64,000 bases of DNA from Sulfuricurvum sp. GTDB taxonomy: Bacteria > Campylobacterota > Campylobacteria > Campylobacterales > Sulfurimonadaceae. Where the stretch lies: the NCBI RefSeq assembly GCF_028713855.1, contig NZ_JAQTNN010000004.1:62001-126000 (forward strand), given 5' to 3'. The notes below the pieces were generated by a model. It was given only the letters and a program-made list of their open reading frames with translations, did not search any database and had not been told where the DNA came from. Position numbers and translations under genes: made by a program. Below are positions 18,665 through 28,349 of the stretch, piece after piece (the stretch's first letter is position 1; every line of letters begins with the position of its first letter).

Positions 18665-21481
18665 TTATACCCTACTTAGCTCAAGAGCCAAATATTTTCC
18701 GGTAAAACTTCCGGTTTTTTCCCAATCTCGGGCAACAGACTCAGGATCGCCCTGAGCGACGAGCAATCCGCCGCCGCTTCCCCCTTCAGGCCCCATATCG
18801 ATGATGAAATCGGCATTTTTTATCATATCAAGGTTATGTTCGATGACCAGCACCGAATTCCCCAATTCAACGAAATTATGAAGTACCCGGGTAAGACGAT
18901 TGACATCATCAAAATGTAACCCTGTCGTCGGTTCATCGAGAATATAGAGGGTATTTCCGGTATCACGGCGGCTTAACTCTTTCGCAAGCTTGATCCGTTG
19001 AGCCTCTCCTCCGGATAAGGTAACGGCATTTTGTCCCAATGTTATATAATCAAGTCCCACATCGCTAAGAGTTTGCAAAATTACTTTGATTTTAGGGATA
19101 GGAGCAAAAAATTCGAGCGCTTCGCCTACGGACATATTTAATACATCAGAGATAGTTTTCCCTTTGTACTCCACTTGAAGAGTCTGCATATTATAACGGC
19201 TGCCATGACACGAATCACATTTGACCATAATATCGGGAAGAAAGTGCATCTCAATCTTGATTTCCCCTTCCCCCTGACATTTTTCGCATCGTCCGCCCTT
19301 GACGTTAAAACTAAAGCGTGATGCCGTGTAGCCTCGAATTTGCGCCTCTTTGGTCTTAGCGAAGAGATTACGAATTTCATCCATAACTCCCGTATACGTT
19401 GCAGGATTTGAGCGTGGAGTTCGTCCTATAGGACTTTGATCGAGATAGATTACTTTGTCGAGCTTCTCCAATCCTTCTACTTCAACTCCTGCAACGCGGT
19501 TTATTTTACGGGCATGATTCAATATCTCACGGGTAACAGGGAGAAGTGTTTGCAATATCAGCGAACTTTTCCCGCTTCCGCTTACCCCCGTCACACAAAC
19601 AAAATTATGAAGCGGAATCTCTACACTTAAATTAGTAATATTATTTAATGTCACATTTTTAATGCTCATCCACTCTTTTTGCTCGCGTCGATAAAAATAT
19701 TCGATCTTTTTCCGACCGGAAAGATACTGAGCAGTGAGAGTATCCGATTTTTTCATCTCTTCAAGCGTTCCTGCGAAGACGACGTTTCCTCCGAATTTTC
19801 CGGCACCCGGCCCGATATCAACGATGTAATCGGCATTCTCGATGGTCTCTTTGTCATGTTCGACGACGATAACCGTGTTTCCTTTTTCCTGCAATGATCT
19901 CAGTGTTCGGATGAGTTTGAGAGTATCACGTTCATGCAGTCCGATACTCGGCTCATCGAGGACGTACATGACACCGGTCAAACCGCTGCCGATCTGCGAA
20001 GCGATACGGATACGCTGAGCTTCTCCTCCACTGATGGTACGGGCATCACGGCTGAGGGATAGGTATCCCAATCCGACATCGAACAAAAAGAAAAGACGTT
20101 CGCGTATTTCGTTCAAAATAGACGCGGCAATCATCGCACTTTGATCGCTTAATCCTTCAAAAGTCTGCGGATCGGAAAACCATGCATAGGAATCTTTCAG
20201 CGGCATGGAGATCACCTCTCCAATCCCTTTATCCGCGACACGAACCGCTAGCGATTCACGCTTGAGACGATGAGAGTTACAGATATTACACGGCTTTTCA
20301 GACATGTAATCGGCGAGATCTTTTTCGTCTTTGAAGATATCATACGCAATGCGGACAATCCCCGGCCATGTGCGTTTGATCGGGTGATCTTGCCATTTGA
20401 ATTCCACTTCATCGACACTGCCGTGGAGAATCGCTTTTTTCTGATACTCTTCGAGGGTGTAGAAAGGGGCCGTAATGCTGATCCCTGATGCGGCACAAAA
20501 CGCTTTTAGAAAGGTGAAGTAATATCCTTTGTTAAAGCCGTAAACAATCTTGATCGCCCCTTTTTCAATGGGGAGTTCAGAATCGATGATTTTCTCATAA
20601 TCAAGTGCGTATCGTATTCCCAACCCGTCACATTCACTGCACGCCCCTTTAGGAGAGTTAAACGAAAACGAGAGAGGTTCCAGCGGATCAAAACTCACTT
20701 TACAGTCAAAACAGGCGCTGTGCTCACTGTAATGGATCAGCTTTTCAGCCATCCCTATCTCTTCGTGGTTTTGAATCTCAATCTCTACCTCACCGTAGGA
20801 CTCTTTGAGCGCTTTTTCGACATCTTGAGCCACACGGTCATGGTTGTCATCTTTGATAATAAGGCGGTCAATGACCACTTTAAGGGTATGTTTTTTAGTT
20901 TTGGAAAGCTCGATCTCTTCATCCAGCCGTACCATAACCCCATCAACCATCGCACGCACATATCCTTTGTGACGGAGTGATTCAAGAATATCGGCAAACG
21001 AACCTTTCTTTTCCCGAATCAAGGGAGCCAAAATAACAATTTTAGCCCCATCCGGGAGTTTGAGTACCTGCGTGATGATATCTTGTGCCGACATCTTCGA
21101 GATTTGTTTACCGCACAGATGACAATGTTGAATACCGATACGGGCGTACAAAAGGCGTAGATAGTCATAAATTTCGGTAATCGTCCCTACGGTTGAACGG
21201 GGATTTTTGGACGTGGTTTTTTGATCAATCGCGATGGCCGGGGTAAGCCCTTCGATTTTATCAACATCAGGCTTTCCTACCCGATCCAAAAACTGACGTG
21301 CATAGCTTGATAACGATTCGATATAACGGCGCTGACCTTCGGCATAAAGGGTGTCAAATGCCAATGTCGATTTTCCGCTACCGCTGATTCCGGTACAAAC
21401 AACGAGCTTATTCTTCGGAATCTCCAAGGAGATATTTTTGAGATTGTGTTCTCGTGCTCCGATAATTTTAATCATATCCAT
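18665..21481 (-). CDS. uvrA: excinuclease ABC subunit A
   Basis: 938 residues, the usual UvrA size. Two ABC ATPase modules are visible: Walker [16 protein letters not shown] near 32 and [15 protein letters not shown] near 635, with signature sequences LSGGEAQR in each half (the first as [13 protein letters not shown]). Zinc-binding CHLCGK and the second-module [17 protein letters not shown] cysteines are present. UvrA with UvrB recognises bulky DNA lesions in nucleotide excision repair. It is followed 31 bases later by the HDOD gene. Confidence 0.98.
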   Translation of the reverse strand: MDMIKIIGAREHNLKNISLEIPKNKLVVCTGISGSGKSTLAFDTLYAEGQRRYIESLSSYARQFLDRVGKPDVDKIEGLTPAIAIDQKTTSKNPRSTVGTITEIYDYLRLLYARIGIQHCHLCGKQISKMSAQDIITQVLKLPDGAKIVILAPLIREKKGSFADILESLRHKGYVRAMVDGVMVRLDEEIELSKTKKHTLKVVIDRLIIKDDNHDRVAQDVEKALKESYGEVEIEIQNHEEIGMAEKLIHYSEHSACFDCKVSFDPLEPLSFSFNSPKGACSECDGLGIRYALDYEKIIDSELPIEKGAIKIVYGFNKGYYFTFLKAFCAASGISITAPFYTLEEYQKKAILHGSVDEVEFKWQDHPIKRTWPGIVRIAYDIFKDEKDLADYMSEKPCNICNSHRLKRESLAVRVADKGIGEVISMPLKDSYAWFSDPQTFEGLSDQSAMIAASILNEIRERLFFLFDVGLGYLSLSRDARTISGGEAQRIRIASQIGSGLTGVMYVLDEPSIGLHERDTLKLIRTLRSLQEKGNTVIVVEHDKETIENADYIVDIGPGAGKFGGNVVFAGTLEEMKKSDTLTAQYLSGRKKIEYFYRREQKEWMSIKNVTLNNITNLSVEIPLHNFVCVTGVSGSGKSSLILQTLLPVTREILNHARKINRVAGVEVEGLEKLDKVIYLDQSPIGRTPRSNPATYTGVMDEIRNLFAKTKEAQIRGYTASRFSFNVKGGRCEKCQGEGEIKIEMHFLPDIMVKCDSCHGSRYNMQTLQVEYKGKTISDVLNMSVGEALEFFAPIPKIKVILQTLSDVGLDYITLGQNAVTLSGGEAQRIKLAKELSRRDTGNTLYILDEPTTGLHFDDVNRLTRVLHNFVELGNSVLVIEHNLDMIKNADFIIDMGPEGGSGGGLLVAQGDPESVARDWEKTGSFTGKYLALELSRV

Positions 21482-21487
21482 AGTCGT

Positions 21488-22225
21488 TTACCCCGCGATC
21501 AATTTGTATGCCGTAATGGCAAAAATAAGTATGTAAAAAAGCACCAAGACCTGCTTGTAATGGGTGATGCGTGTTTTGTGCAGCAACCCTATTCCCAATA
21601 TTATCCCAACCAACGAGCTAAGTGCCATAATGATTCCAGCCTGAAGATTGATGAATCCTAAAAATAATAAGGTAGCGAATGCCGAAATAGAGGTGAACAT
21701 AACAAAAAAGAGTCCTACTGCTGAAGCTTTTTTCAAAGGAAATCCCATAAAACTAACCAGTATCGGGGTCATTAAAATCGATCCTCCGACACCGAGCATC
21801 CCTGAAAATATCCCGATCCCGCTTCCTATAAGAGTATATAAAGGACGATTGACCACTTCAGAACGGCTCGGAACAGGATTGGAAAATGCTAATCGTCCCA
21901 ATGTAAAAGCAACAATACTCAAAAAGAGCCATTCCAATATTGTTGCATCGAGTAATTTAACCATAAACCCTCCGATAATCGCACCGAGTATCCCGCCATA
22001 ACCGAAATATTTGATCTCATGTACCACATAGGTCTGATTTTTATGATGAATCCATGCTGCCAGCAAAGAGCCTGCGACCATCTGCATCATGGATATACCG
22101 ATCGCCTCTTTGATACCAAAACCTAAATACAGCAAGATAGGTACACTCACCGTCCCTCCGCCTATTCCGAAAAATCCGGATAGCGTTCCGACCGTCATAC
22201 CTAAAAGTGCTAATTCAATCACCAT
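21488..22225 (-). CDS. TauE/SafE-family anion exporter
   Basis: 245 residues with about eight membrane helices. The N-terminal half ([21 protein letters not shown]) and C-terminal half ([20 protein letters not shown]) repeat the same glycine-rich motif, the hallmark of the TauE/SafE (DUF81) family. Members export sulfite, sulfoacetate or other small anions. In a likely sulfur oxidiser sulfite export is plausible, but the sequence does not fix the substrate. It ends 6 bases before the uvrA start. Confidence 0.88.
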   Translation of the reverse strand: MVIELALLGMTVGTLSGFFGIGGGTVSVPILLYLGFGIKEAIGISMMQMVAGSLLAAWIHHKNQTYVVHEIKYFGYGGILGAIIGGFMVKLLDATILEWLFLSIVAFTLGRLAFSNPVPSRSEVVNRPLYTLIGSGIGIFSGMLGVGGSILMTPILVSFMGFPLKKASAVGLFFVMFTSISAFATLLFLGFINLQAGIIMALSSLVGIILGIGLLHKTRITHYKQVLVLFYILIFAITAYKLIAG

Positions 22226-22309
22226 ATTGTCTGCTTTAATTTTTGTGTCGCGCGATTATACTTGTTTCGTGCTTCAATAAACCCCCTTCTCCATCAACTG
22301 ATTTTACGG

Positions 22310-22315
22310 TATAAT
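22310..22315 (+). promoter_or_regulatory. -10 promoter element of the cheX-fliN-fliO operon
   Basis: Perfect TATAAT 38 bases upstream of the ATG at 22353, with GAGGAAA as ribosome binding site just before the start. The region 22226-22352 separates it from the divergent exporter gene. Confidence 0.6.
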
Positions 22316-22352
22316 CAATCTTCTATACTTACACCCGATAAACGAGGAAACG

Positions 22353-22775
22353 ATGTTACCGATCATTGTGCAAGCGGCCGAAAACTTTTGTATTCATCAG
22401 TTACGACTGCCATACCATCGTATCAGTGATGCCTCTAAAAAGAGAACGTTTCTTGCTTATATCGATATTGAAGCTAATGACGGAACCTTCCAAAGGGTCT
22501 ATATCGGATGTGATTACACACTGATTCAAACCATCGCCGAAACATTTTTAGGCGAAGACGAGAGTGATGATCAGACCCTGATTGATATGCTTTTGGAAAC
22601 AACCAATATGATCGTCGGAAGCGCAAAAGTGTTGGCAGAAGAATCATATAAGACATCAATGACTATCATGACCCCATTTTTCGTATGCGATAAAACAAGC
22701 CAAGGCGATCCTGAAGAGATTCAGCACCTTAGTGTCGAAAACGGCGAAATGATGATTGCACTTAAAAGGCTTTAA
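22353..22775 (+). CDS. CheX-like chemotaxis phosphatase domain protein
   Basis: 140 residues. The central helix LLETTNMIVGSAK carries the E-x2-N arrangement used by CheX/CheC/FliY phosphatases to dephosphorylate CheY-P, and the surrounding beta-rich segments fit the fold. It lies 3 bases before fliN in one operon with fliN and fliO, so a role at the flagellar switch in terminating CheY-P signalling is a reasonable inference. The family assignment rests on motif and context. Confidence 0.7.
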   Translation: MLPIIVQAAENFCIHQLRLPYHRISDASKKRTFLAYIDIEANDGTFQRVYIGCDYTLIQTIAETFLGEDESDDQTLIDMLLETTNMIVGSAKVLAEESYKTSMTIMTPFFVCDKTSQGDPEEIQHLSVENGEMMIALKRL

Positions 22776-22778
22776 CGT

Positions 22779-23126
22779 ATGGATGAAACACTAACAAAAG
22801 CAGAACCTTCCCTTCTCAAAGATCACCCTTTTGATGCTGTTAAAGAGCTTTCATGGATGGACTATGAAGGATTGCTCGATATGGAAGTTGAGTTCGTCGC
22901 CGATTTGGGACAAACAACTCTTTCGCTCGGAGATATCCTCAAACTCGAGAAAGGGTCAGTCATTGATCTTGGAAAACCGGCAGGTGAAAGTGTTGAATCC
23001 TACGTGAACCGTCGTATTATCGGCAAAGGAGAAGTAATGGTTTATGAAAAAAACTTGGCTATCCGTATCAATGAGGTTCTCGATTCGAGCGCCGTCCTTT
23101 ATTACCTTTCAAAAGAGAGACTATGA
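22779..23126 (+). CDS. fliN: flagellar motor switch protein FliN
   Basis: 115 residues, the size of a minimal FliN, with a C-terminal SpoA domain (VEFVADLGQTTLSLGDILKL; GSVIDLGKPAGE; NRRIIGKGEVMVYEKNLAIRI). FliN forms the lower C-ring of the flagellar motor and binds CheY-P and the export chaperone FliH. Its stop overlaps the fliO start by four bases (ATGA). Confidence 0.92.
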   Translation: MDETLTKAEPSLLKDHPFDAVKELSWMDYEGLLDMEVEFVADLGQTTLSLGDILKLEKGSVIDLGKPAGESVESYVNRRIIGKGEVMVYEKNLAIRINEVLDSSAVLYYLSKERL

Positions 23127-24019
23127 GATATCTGATCCTTTTACTTCTTCTCCCCGCGTTTCTTTGGGGAGCTAAAATCCTAAGCTATAACGTCTATGAT
23201 CGCAATGATCGTGTTGATGTCATGCTGACATTCGATACTCCGTATGAGGGTGTACTTCGCCAAAATCGTCAAGGAGATACCGTTGTCATTAAACTCGAAG
23301 AGGCATTTATCGATGCACCGACTGTCAAAAATGTCAATTCAAAGTATTTGGAAAAATTAGCCATAGCCCCACAAGGTGAACACATTGAGATTGTCGCTCA
23401 GGTTACTCCCGATGTAACCATGCAAGCGTCTAAAACGTCTGATTCGTATGGATTAAGACTCCGTTTTATGCCTGCCGCTGCCACCAGCAATGCAACTGAG
23501 CAAACACCGCCTGTTGATGAAACATCGCTTACAGGACTTCCAACTAAAAACAACGCTGAATTTGAACAAAGCTATTACGTCGTTATCGTTATTATGTTAA
23601 TCGGTATCGCCATCTTGTTTTGGCTCAAGCAAAGTATCGCCAAGCGTACCGCAACCATCCAAACGGAGCCTAAAACACCATGGCTTTTCAACAAAACAGT
23701 CCCTGAGCCTAAATCTGCACCGGTTGCACCGATTAAAACTGCCGGGGATGCTGGAGGCGTTCATATCCGATTTCAGAAAACGCTTGATCCGTCCCATACC
23801 GTAGCGATGCTCGATTACGGAACTATGAGTTATTTGGTATTGTTGGGCAATAACACTATTTTACTGGACAAATACCAAGATAACATTCCCATTACCCAAA
23901 ACGATTTCGAGACGCTCTTGCAATCCAAACACCGTGAACTCGATGGCTATTTCCAACTCGCTCCCGCACAAGACGAAGCATTCGATTCCTATAAAGAAAA
24001 AGCTTCAGGGGTTTATTAA
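23123..24019 (+). CDS. fliO: FliO-like flagellar export protein with N-terminal AMIN-like domain
   Basis: 298 residues. Signal peptide (about 1-17), a periplasmic beta-rich AMIN-like region (about 18-115), a Thr/Pro-rich linker, one membrane helix near 151-168 and a cytoplasmic domain (AMLDYGTMSYLVLLGNNTILL) like the FliO C terminus. FliO helps assemble the FliP-FliQ-FliR export gate; fliP is at 45588. Enteric FliO is much shorter and lacks the periplasmic domain. Position directly after fliN matches the Campylobacter order. It is convergent with the Sel1 gene, with a hairpin over its stop. Confidence 0.75.
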   Translation: MRYLILLLLLPAFLWGAKILSYNVYDRNDRVDVMLTFDTPYEGVLRQNRQGDTVVIKLEEAFIDAPTVKNVNSKYLEKLAIAPQGEHIEIVAQVTPDVTMQASKTSDSYGLRLRFMPAAATSNATEQTPPVDETSLTGLPTKNNAEFEQSYYVVIVIMLIGIAILFWLKQSIAKRTATIQTEPKTPWLFNKTVPEPKSAPVAPIKTAGDAGGVHIRFQKTLDPSHTVAMLDYGTMSYLVLLGNNTILLDKYQDNIPITQNDFETLLQSKHRELDGYFQLAPAQDEAFDSYKEKASGVY

Positions 24020-24025
24020 ACCCCT
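24007..24025. terminator. hairpin between convergent fliO and Sel1-repeat genes
   Basis: Perfect arms AGGGGTTTA (24007-24015) and TAAACCCCT (24017-24025) spanning the fliO stop. A long T tract is missing, so it may be a weak two-way terminator. Confidence 0.5.
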
Positions 24026-24028
24026 ACT

Positions 24029-24496
24029 TTAGTTGACATTTCCAAGATCGTACCGAGTATACACATCATAAGCTTCTTCTCCTCCGGTTGAAGAAAGAAC
24101 TTCACGAATCAATACAGCAGCTTCTTTACGACTTCCTCCTGCAAACCCTTTTGCATAGATCTCCGCCAAAGTCACCTTGGCCGCCGGTTCACCTTGGGCA
24201 ACTGCCATTTTGAGATAATGCGCCGCCTTGTCAAAATCTTCAGGAACTCCCATCGCATTGGCATACGCAAATCCGGCAGAGACTTGTGCAGGTAAAATAC
24301 CCGCTTCTGCCGCGATCGTATAATATTCAGTTGACTTGGTAAAATTACGCATAACGCCTTGACCGTTATAATACAGTGTTGCCAGTGCAAATAAACAGCG
24401 CGGATCCGTTTCACCCTTCATAAACCACTCATACGCTTCCTCAAAGCGTTTCGAAGCATAAGCATTCATTCCGGCATTATAAAAATCGATTTCCAC
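24029..24496 (-). CDS. Sel1-repeat (TPR-like) protein
   Basis: 155 residues made of about three Sel1-like helical repeats, for example ATLYYNGQGVMRNFTKSTEYY and FAYANAMGVPEDFDKAAHYL. No signal peptide is apparent, so it is probably cytoplasmic. Such repeats mediate protein-protein contact; no specific partner can be named. It is the last gene of the long minus-strand run, 78 bases after the preceding gene. Confidence 0.8.
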   Translation of the reverse strand: MEIDFYNAGMNAYASKRFEEAYEWFMKGETDPRCLFALATLYYNGQGVMRNFTKSTEYYTIAAEAGILPAQVSAGFAYANAMGVPEDFDKAAHYLKMAVAQGEPAAKVTLAEIYAKGFAGGSRKEAAVLIREVLSSTGGEEAYDVYTRYDLGNVN

Positions 24497-24574
24497 ATCA
24501 TCCCCTTTTTGGTGCGATTGTAACCAAAGAGGCTAACAATAGAGTAATCATATGAAGGGAGGTATAAGAATTTA

Positions 24575-24901
24575 TTAGAAAAAAAGCCAAAGCAGCAATG
24601 CAAATCCGAGGGTGAGGTTAAACCAGCTTCCGCCCTCTTCAAAAAGCATCACCAGTAAATTGTAGTACTGCCGTTCCACAGCGCTTGAAGCTATGATTAA
24701 CCCTTCCTTCGCATAATGGGTAATCTCAACACCATAAATAAAAGCGATGATCTCAGGTACAATAAAAAAAAGAATTACCCCGACAAATCCCCAGATGCTT
24801 TTTTCCGGTTTCATCGACATGAATGCTTTTTTAGTTGCAGGATTTTTGGCTATCTGTTCTGCTTTGGCCTTGATTTTATGATGCATAAACAGTATTAGCA
24901 C
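24575..24901 (-). CDS. small membrane protein of unknown function
   Basis: Up to 108 residues. A basic N terminus is followed by two hydrophobic segments (about 36-56 and 90-108); no family is recognised. The longest reading starts at GTG 24899-24901, overlapping the dus stop; an ATG at 24884-24886 would give 103 residues. Neither has a strong ribosome binding site, so translation may be coupled to dus. Confidence 0.6.
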   Translation of the reverse strand: MLILFMHHKIKAKAEQIAKNPATKKAFMSMKPEKSIWGFVGVILFFIVPEIIAFIYGVEITHYAKEGLIIASSAVERQYYNLLVMLFEEGGSWFNLTLGFALLLWLFF

Positions 24902-25884
24902 TCACATTTCATATCGGAAGCTTTAAATCCTTCGCCTATTTGACGATGAGTGAGAAAAAATTCATCGACTATGGCGCGAAAATGAACCGGATCATCGATG
25001 CGGTTTACGAGATCACGCAGTGCGGATGCCCCCTCGTACCCTTTTGAGTAGGTGTGTACGTGTTTACGGAACGTCACAACGCCACGTGCACCGTAACAGC
25101 TTATCATACCGTCTAAATGCTCCATAATAATCGCGTGTTTGATGAGAGGATCGACAGTGGAGCTTCCGGTTTTGAGTTGATGAAATATCCACGGCGCACC
25201 GACGGCTCCGCGCCCGATCATTACGCCATCGGCTTTAGTATGTTCTAACACCCACTGCGCTTTCTCAAACGAGTCTATATCACCGTTGGCAATCACAGGT
25301 ATTGAGACTGCCGCTTTGATCTCAGCAATAGCATCGTAATCAACGGGAGCTTTAAATTTACCCGCACGGGTACGCCCGTGAACGGCAAGGAAATCAGCTC
25401 CGCAATCCTGAACCAGTTTAGCAATCTCAATATGGTTTTTCGACTCAAATCCGAGCCTGATTTTGACACTGAGGGTCGATTTATTGGACGTCTTTTTAAT
25501 CATCTCGATGATACGTGCCATACGAGGCAAATCATTTAGAAGAGAGCTTCCCGAACCGTGACACACGATTTTAGGAACCGGACATCCGCAGTTAAGATCG
25601 ATAATATCGATATCCTCCACACTGTTGAGAACTTCGACTGCACGTCGGACAATATCCTCTTCTGCACCCGCGATTTGAACCGAATATGGGTCTTCATTCG
25701 GACTTCGTTCCAACATACGAATCGTTTTTGCCGAACCGTATGCAAGGGCATTAGAGCTGATCATCTCACTGACCGTCAAATCGGCACCGAATTTTTTGAC
25801 GACATTACGAAACGGCAGATCGGTATATCCGGCAAGTGGAGCAAGCGCATAAACGGGAAAATCAAAAGAGAGTTTAGGAGTCAT
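24895..25884 (-). CDS. dusB: tRNA-dihydrouridine synthase
   Basis: 329 residues, FMN-dependent TIM-barrel enzyme that reduces uridines in tRNA D-loops. Landmarks: VSEMISSNALAYG, the catalytic cysteine region LNCGCPVPKIV near 98-108, IANGDI and GVMIGRGAVGAPWIF for FMN phosphate binding. Closest to the DusB/NifR3 group by the CGCP motif, though the exact subgroup is not certain. It follows a 54-base gap containing a perfect hairpin. Confidence 0.92.
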   Translation of the reverse strand: MTPKLSFDFPVYALAPLAGYTDLPFRNVVKKFGADLTVSEMISSNALAYGSAKTIRMLERSPNEDPYSVQIAGAEEDIVRRAVEVLNSVEDIDIIDLNCGCPVPKIVCHGSGSSLLNDLPRMARIIEMIKKTSNKSTLSVKIRLGFESKNHIEIAKLVQDCGADFLAVHGRTRAGKFKAPVDYDAIAEIKAAVSIPVIANGDIDSFEKAQWVLEHTKADGVMIGRGAVGAPWIFHQLKTGSSTVDPLIKHAIIMEHLDGMISCYGARGVVTFRKHVHTYSKGYEGASALRDLVNRIDDPVHFRAIVDEFFLTHRQIGEGFKASDMKCEC

Positions 25885-25904
25885 AAAAAATTACCTTGGA
25901 AGAG

Positions 25905-25928
25905 AAGGTAGCCAAAAAGGGCTACCTT
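25905..25928. terminator. perfect hairpin between the 340-residue protein gene and dus
   Basis: Arms AAGGTAGCC (25905-25913) and GGCTACCTT (25920-25928) with a 6-base loop. In the direction of transcription (minus) no U tract follows, so it may be an RNA-processing or attenuating structure rather than a full terminator; on the plus strand TTTT follows. Confidence 0.5.
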
Positions 25929-25938
25929 TTAAAGTCAG

Positions 25939-26961
25939 TTAACAGTTTGGACGTAAAAAGATCGCGATATCATAGTGCTTATTCGCACGTTTAAGGTCAC
26001 GATACGCTTTGAAAATCTGATAATCACTGTTTGCCGTATTGTTTAGAATTTCATTAGCGGTGTCGATCATCTGTAGATCATAAAGGGTATAAAGATACCC
26101 TTCCATCGCTTCATCATTGTGTTCACTGAGCATTTCGAAAAGTCGGATTCGTTGCTCAGGGAGCATGTTTTTAGACATTGCCTCAGAAAGGTCAATCCAA
26201 TCCGTACTGGTTAGTTTAAGCGTTCCAAAAAGTGTTGCTAATTCTTCATTACTGATTTGGATGCCGTTTTCAGCTGCATTTATCCGTTGAACGAAATCAA
26301 CCAAAGAGGCTTTTGTAAAGAGATGTTTAAATTTCATGATCGAACCGACCGATGCTGTTTTAACATACGATTCGTACGCTTTGGCGCATACGATTTCGCC
26401 ATAGCTTTCAGGACGTGACAGGATGCTGTCCGCATCCATCTCTCCACGTTCAAGACGGTTAAGGTTGTTTTGGATCGCAATTGATGTCGTCGATGGCAAA
26501 TGAAATTTCTTGATATCGATTTTTTTCTTCTCTTTGACATCGCGCATTAACTCAAGCGCTTCATCAATTTTCTCATTTCCGATAGAACGGAGGGTTTCAT
26601 ACGGGAGGATTAGAGAGTTATCAACCAACTTGCCCATAAGTTTATACGCTTCACTTTTGTACACATAATTTCGCTCACCAATCCCCAAGAGTGAATCACG
26701 CAGTGCATCAATCATCTTCTCATGGTCTTTATTTAAACGGCGAAGTTTAAAGTTACCGACCAAAGCATAAACACCCATGTGCAATATGCTCGCTATGTAC
26801 ATGATTGCAAGAGGTACTACAACCCAAAATGCGACTGGAAGGTTTGGAAAATGCATCCCTAATAAATCAAATGCGATCGAACCATTATCTATCGTGTAGA
26901 CGGCAATACCGACTAACATCATTAAAATGAACGATGCGATGGTGTAACGTTTTAGTTGCAT
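25939..26961 (-). CDS. unrecognised membrane-anchored helical protein
   Basis: 340 residues. Two N-terminal membrane helices (about 8-27 and 42-68) are followed by some 270 residues of mainly helical, charged cytoplasmic sequence without a motif I recognise. It is 12 bases downstream of the dksA-like gene in the gltB-headed run. Placement among translation and regulation genes gives no clear hint. I associate similar two-helix proteins with Campylobacterota but cannot name the family. Confidence 0.7.
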   Translation of the reverse strand: MQLKRYTIASFILMMLVGIAVYTIDNGSIAFDLLGMHFPNLPVAFWVVVPLAIMYIASILHMGVYALVGNFKLRRLNKDHEKMIDALRDSLLGIGERNYVYKSEAYKLMGKLVDNSLILPYETLRSIGNEKIDEALELMRDVKEKKKIDIKKFHLPSTTSIAIQNNLNRLERGEMDADSILSRPESYGEIVCAKAYESYVKTASVGSIMKFKHLFTKASLVDFVQRINAAENGIQISNEELATLFGTLKLTSTDWIDLSEAMSKNMLPEQRIRLFEMLSEHNDEAMEGYLYTLYDLQMIDTANEILNNTANSDYQIFKAYRDLKRANKHYDIAIFLRPNC

Positions 26962-26973
26962 TTTCTCTCCTCC

Positions 26974-27330
26974 TTAGTGTTTGTTTTTTTCAACGATTGG
27001 ACGGCATACAATACAATATTTTGCATGCGGTTTCACTTTTAAGCGCTGAAAACCAATATCGTCTTCACACATTTCACAAATTCCGTATTGTTTGGACTTG
27101 ATTTTAGCGAGAGCGGCTTCGATCTCCTCGAGTTCATGCATCTGTTGTGCACCGATAGCATTCTCAACCATGTTGTCATTACTGGCAGATGCGTAATCAC
27201 CCTCGTCGTTGAGTTCCATCTCACGTAGCTGTTTCATCTCGCTCTCGACACCGGTAATATTTTTGATAATCTGAGCTTTTCGCGTCAGCAATATTTCTTC
27301 AAAATACTGCAACTCATGGTCTCTCATCAA
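26974..27330 (-). CDS. dksA: DksA/TraR-type zinc finger regulator
   Basis: 118 residues. A coiled-coil N-terminal half with an acidic tip (NDEGDYASASND) precedes a C4 zinc finger (CEMCEDDIGFQRL, then CIVC). DksA enters the RNA polymerase secondary channel and works with ppGpp. The length and intact tip acids favour a true DksA over the shorter TraR form. It lies 6 bases after rlmH. Confidence 0.85.
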   Translation of the reverse strand: MMRDHELQYFEEILLTRKAQIIKNITGVESEMKQLREMELNDEGDYASASNDNMVENAIGAQQMHELEEIEAALAKIKSKQYGICEMCEDDIGFQRLKVKPHAKYCIVCRPIVEKNKH

Positions 27331-27336
27331 TGCTCC

Positions 27337-27795
27337 TCATTTGTGGTACGGATGGTTTGCTAACAGTGAATAGGCGCGGTATATTTGCTCTAAGAGCACC
27401 GCTTTAGCGATTTTGTGGCTCATTGTCATCTCAGAGAGACTGATAGCCACGTCGCATTGGTCTACAAAGCTCTTTTCAAAGCCGTAGGCTCCTCCTATAA
27501 AAAATTGCATCGAAATTTTATCACTTATAAGCTTACTAAATGCAAAGCTATCCATTTTTTTACCCTCAGGATGGAGGACAATCGAGTAATTTTTACCCAA
27601 CATCGGTGATAATAGTTTTGAATACGCCGTTTGTGATGCTTCCGGACTGATAGTGTGAGCTTTAACTATCTCTTTTGGAAACAATTCAACGTCATCCACT
27701 TTAGCAAAACGGGAAATCATTTTCATCTGTTCTTGATAAAGAGGGTCATACAAAGAGCGCTCTTTTTTAGCGATGGATATAATCGAGATATTCAC
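27337..27795 (-). CDS. rlmH: 23S rRNA (pseudouridine1915-N3)-methyltransferase RlmH
   Basis: 152 residues, the usual size of this SPOUT methyltransferase. The SAM-binding knot region [13 protein letters not shown] (canonical IGGxxG) and the preceding [10 protein letters not shown] segment are present. It methylates pseudouridine 1915 in helix 69 of 23S rRNA. Its start overlaps the thiE-like gene by four bases and dksA follows after 6 bases. Confidence 0.92.
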   Translation of the reverse strand: MNISIISIAKKERSLYDPLYQEQMKMISRFAKVDDVELFPKEIVKAHTISPEASQTAYSKLLSPMLGKNYSIVLHPEGKKMDSFAFSKLISDKISMQFFIGGAYGFEKSFVDQCDVAISLSEMTMSHKIAKAVLLEQIYRAYSLLANHPYHK

Positions 27796-28349
27796 AGTAA
27801 TCCTGATCCGATAACGAGATATGTAACGTGACTAAAGGTATCATCGAGCTTAACTCCGCCGATAGCCCCTACCGGGTGATTAGAAAGAGATGCAATTTCA
27901 TCGAGACGCTCCCCTAACACTTTGGCTTCCGATTTTGTAGAGGTGGCTCTATACGCTCCCAATCCGATGTAATTAACATCCAATGTGTTGGCAATCGTAA
28001 TCTCTTCGGCGTTATGGGTGGAAAGACCGATGATTTTATCTTCCCCGATTGCCATTTTTAATATTTTAATAGCGCGTATAGGATCAGGATCAATCGCATA
28101 CAAATCTTCCTGACCGATATGAACGCCGTCGCAAAACGCTGAGAGCTCATAATGATCGTTAATAATCAAAAATCCTTCCCAAATCTGTCGTAAAGTGATT
28201 AAATCGGCTTTTACGCTAGCAATATCAGTATGTTTATTACGGTATTGGAGAACTGTGGCGCCTAAAGATTTAGCACGCTGGGCAAACGAGAGAGGATCAA
28301 TCCCCCGCGTATGGAGCGTATCGGCATCACAAAGAGCGTAAAGCTGCAT
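27792..28349 (-). CDS. thiE: thiamine phosphate synthase-like protein (ThiE/TenI family)
   Basis: 185 residues, about 20 shorter than typical ThiE. The TIM-barrel motifs are in order: [28 protein letters not shown] (substrate and Mg2+ site), [20 protein letters not shown] (phosphate loop, where most ThiE have GPxxxTxTK), and VGAIGGV. It would join the pyrimidine and thiazole moieties of thiamine. No other thiamine gene is adjacent, so it could be a second copy or a TenI-type aminotransferring relative. It overlaps accD upstream by one base. Confidence 0.75.
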   Translation of the reverse strand: MQLYALCDADTLHTRGIDPLSFAQRAKSLGATVLQYRNKHTDIASVKADLITLRQIWEGFLIINDHYELSAFCDGVHIGQEDLYAIDPDPIRAIKILKMAIGEDKIIGLSTHNAEEITIANTLDVNYIGLGAYRATSTKSEAKVLGERLDEIASLSNHPVGAIGGVKLDDTFSHVTYLVIGSGLL

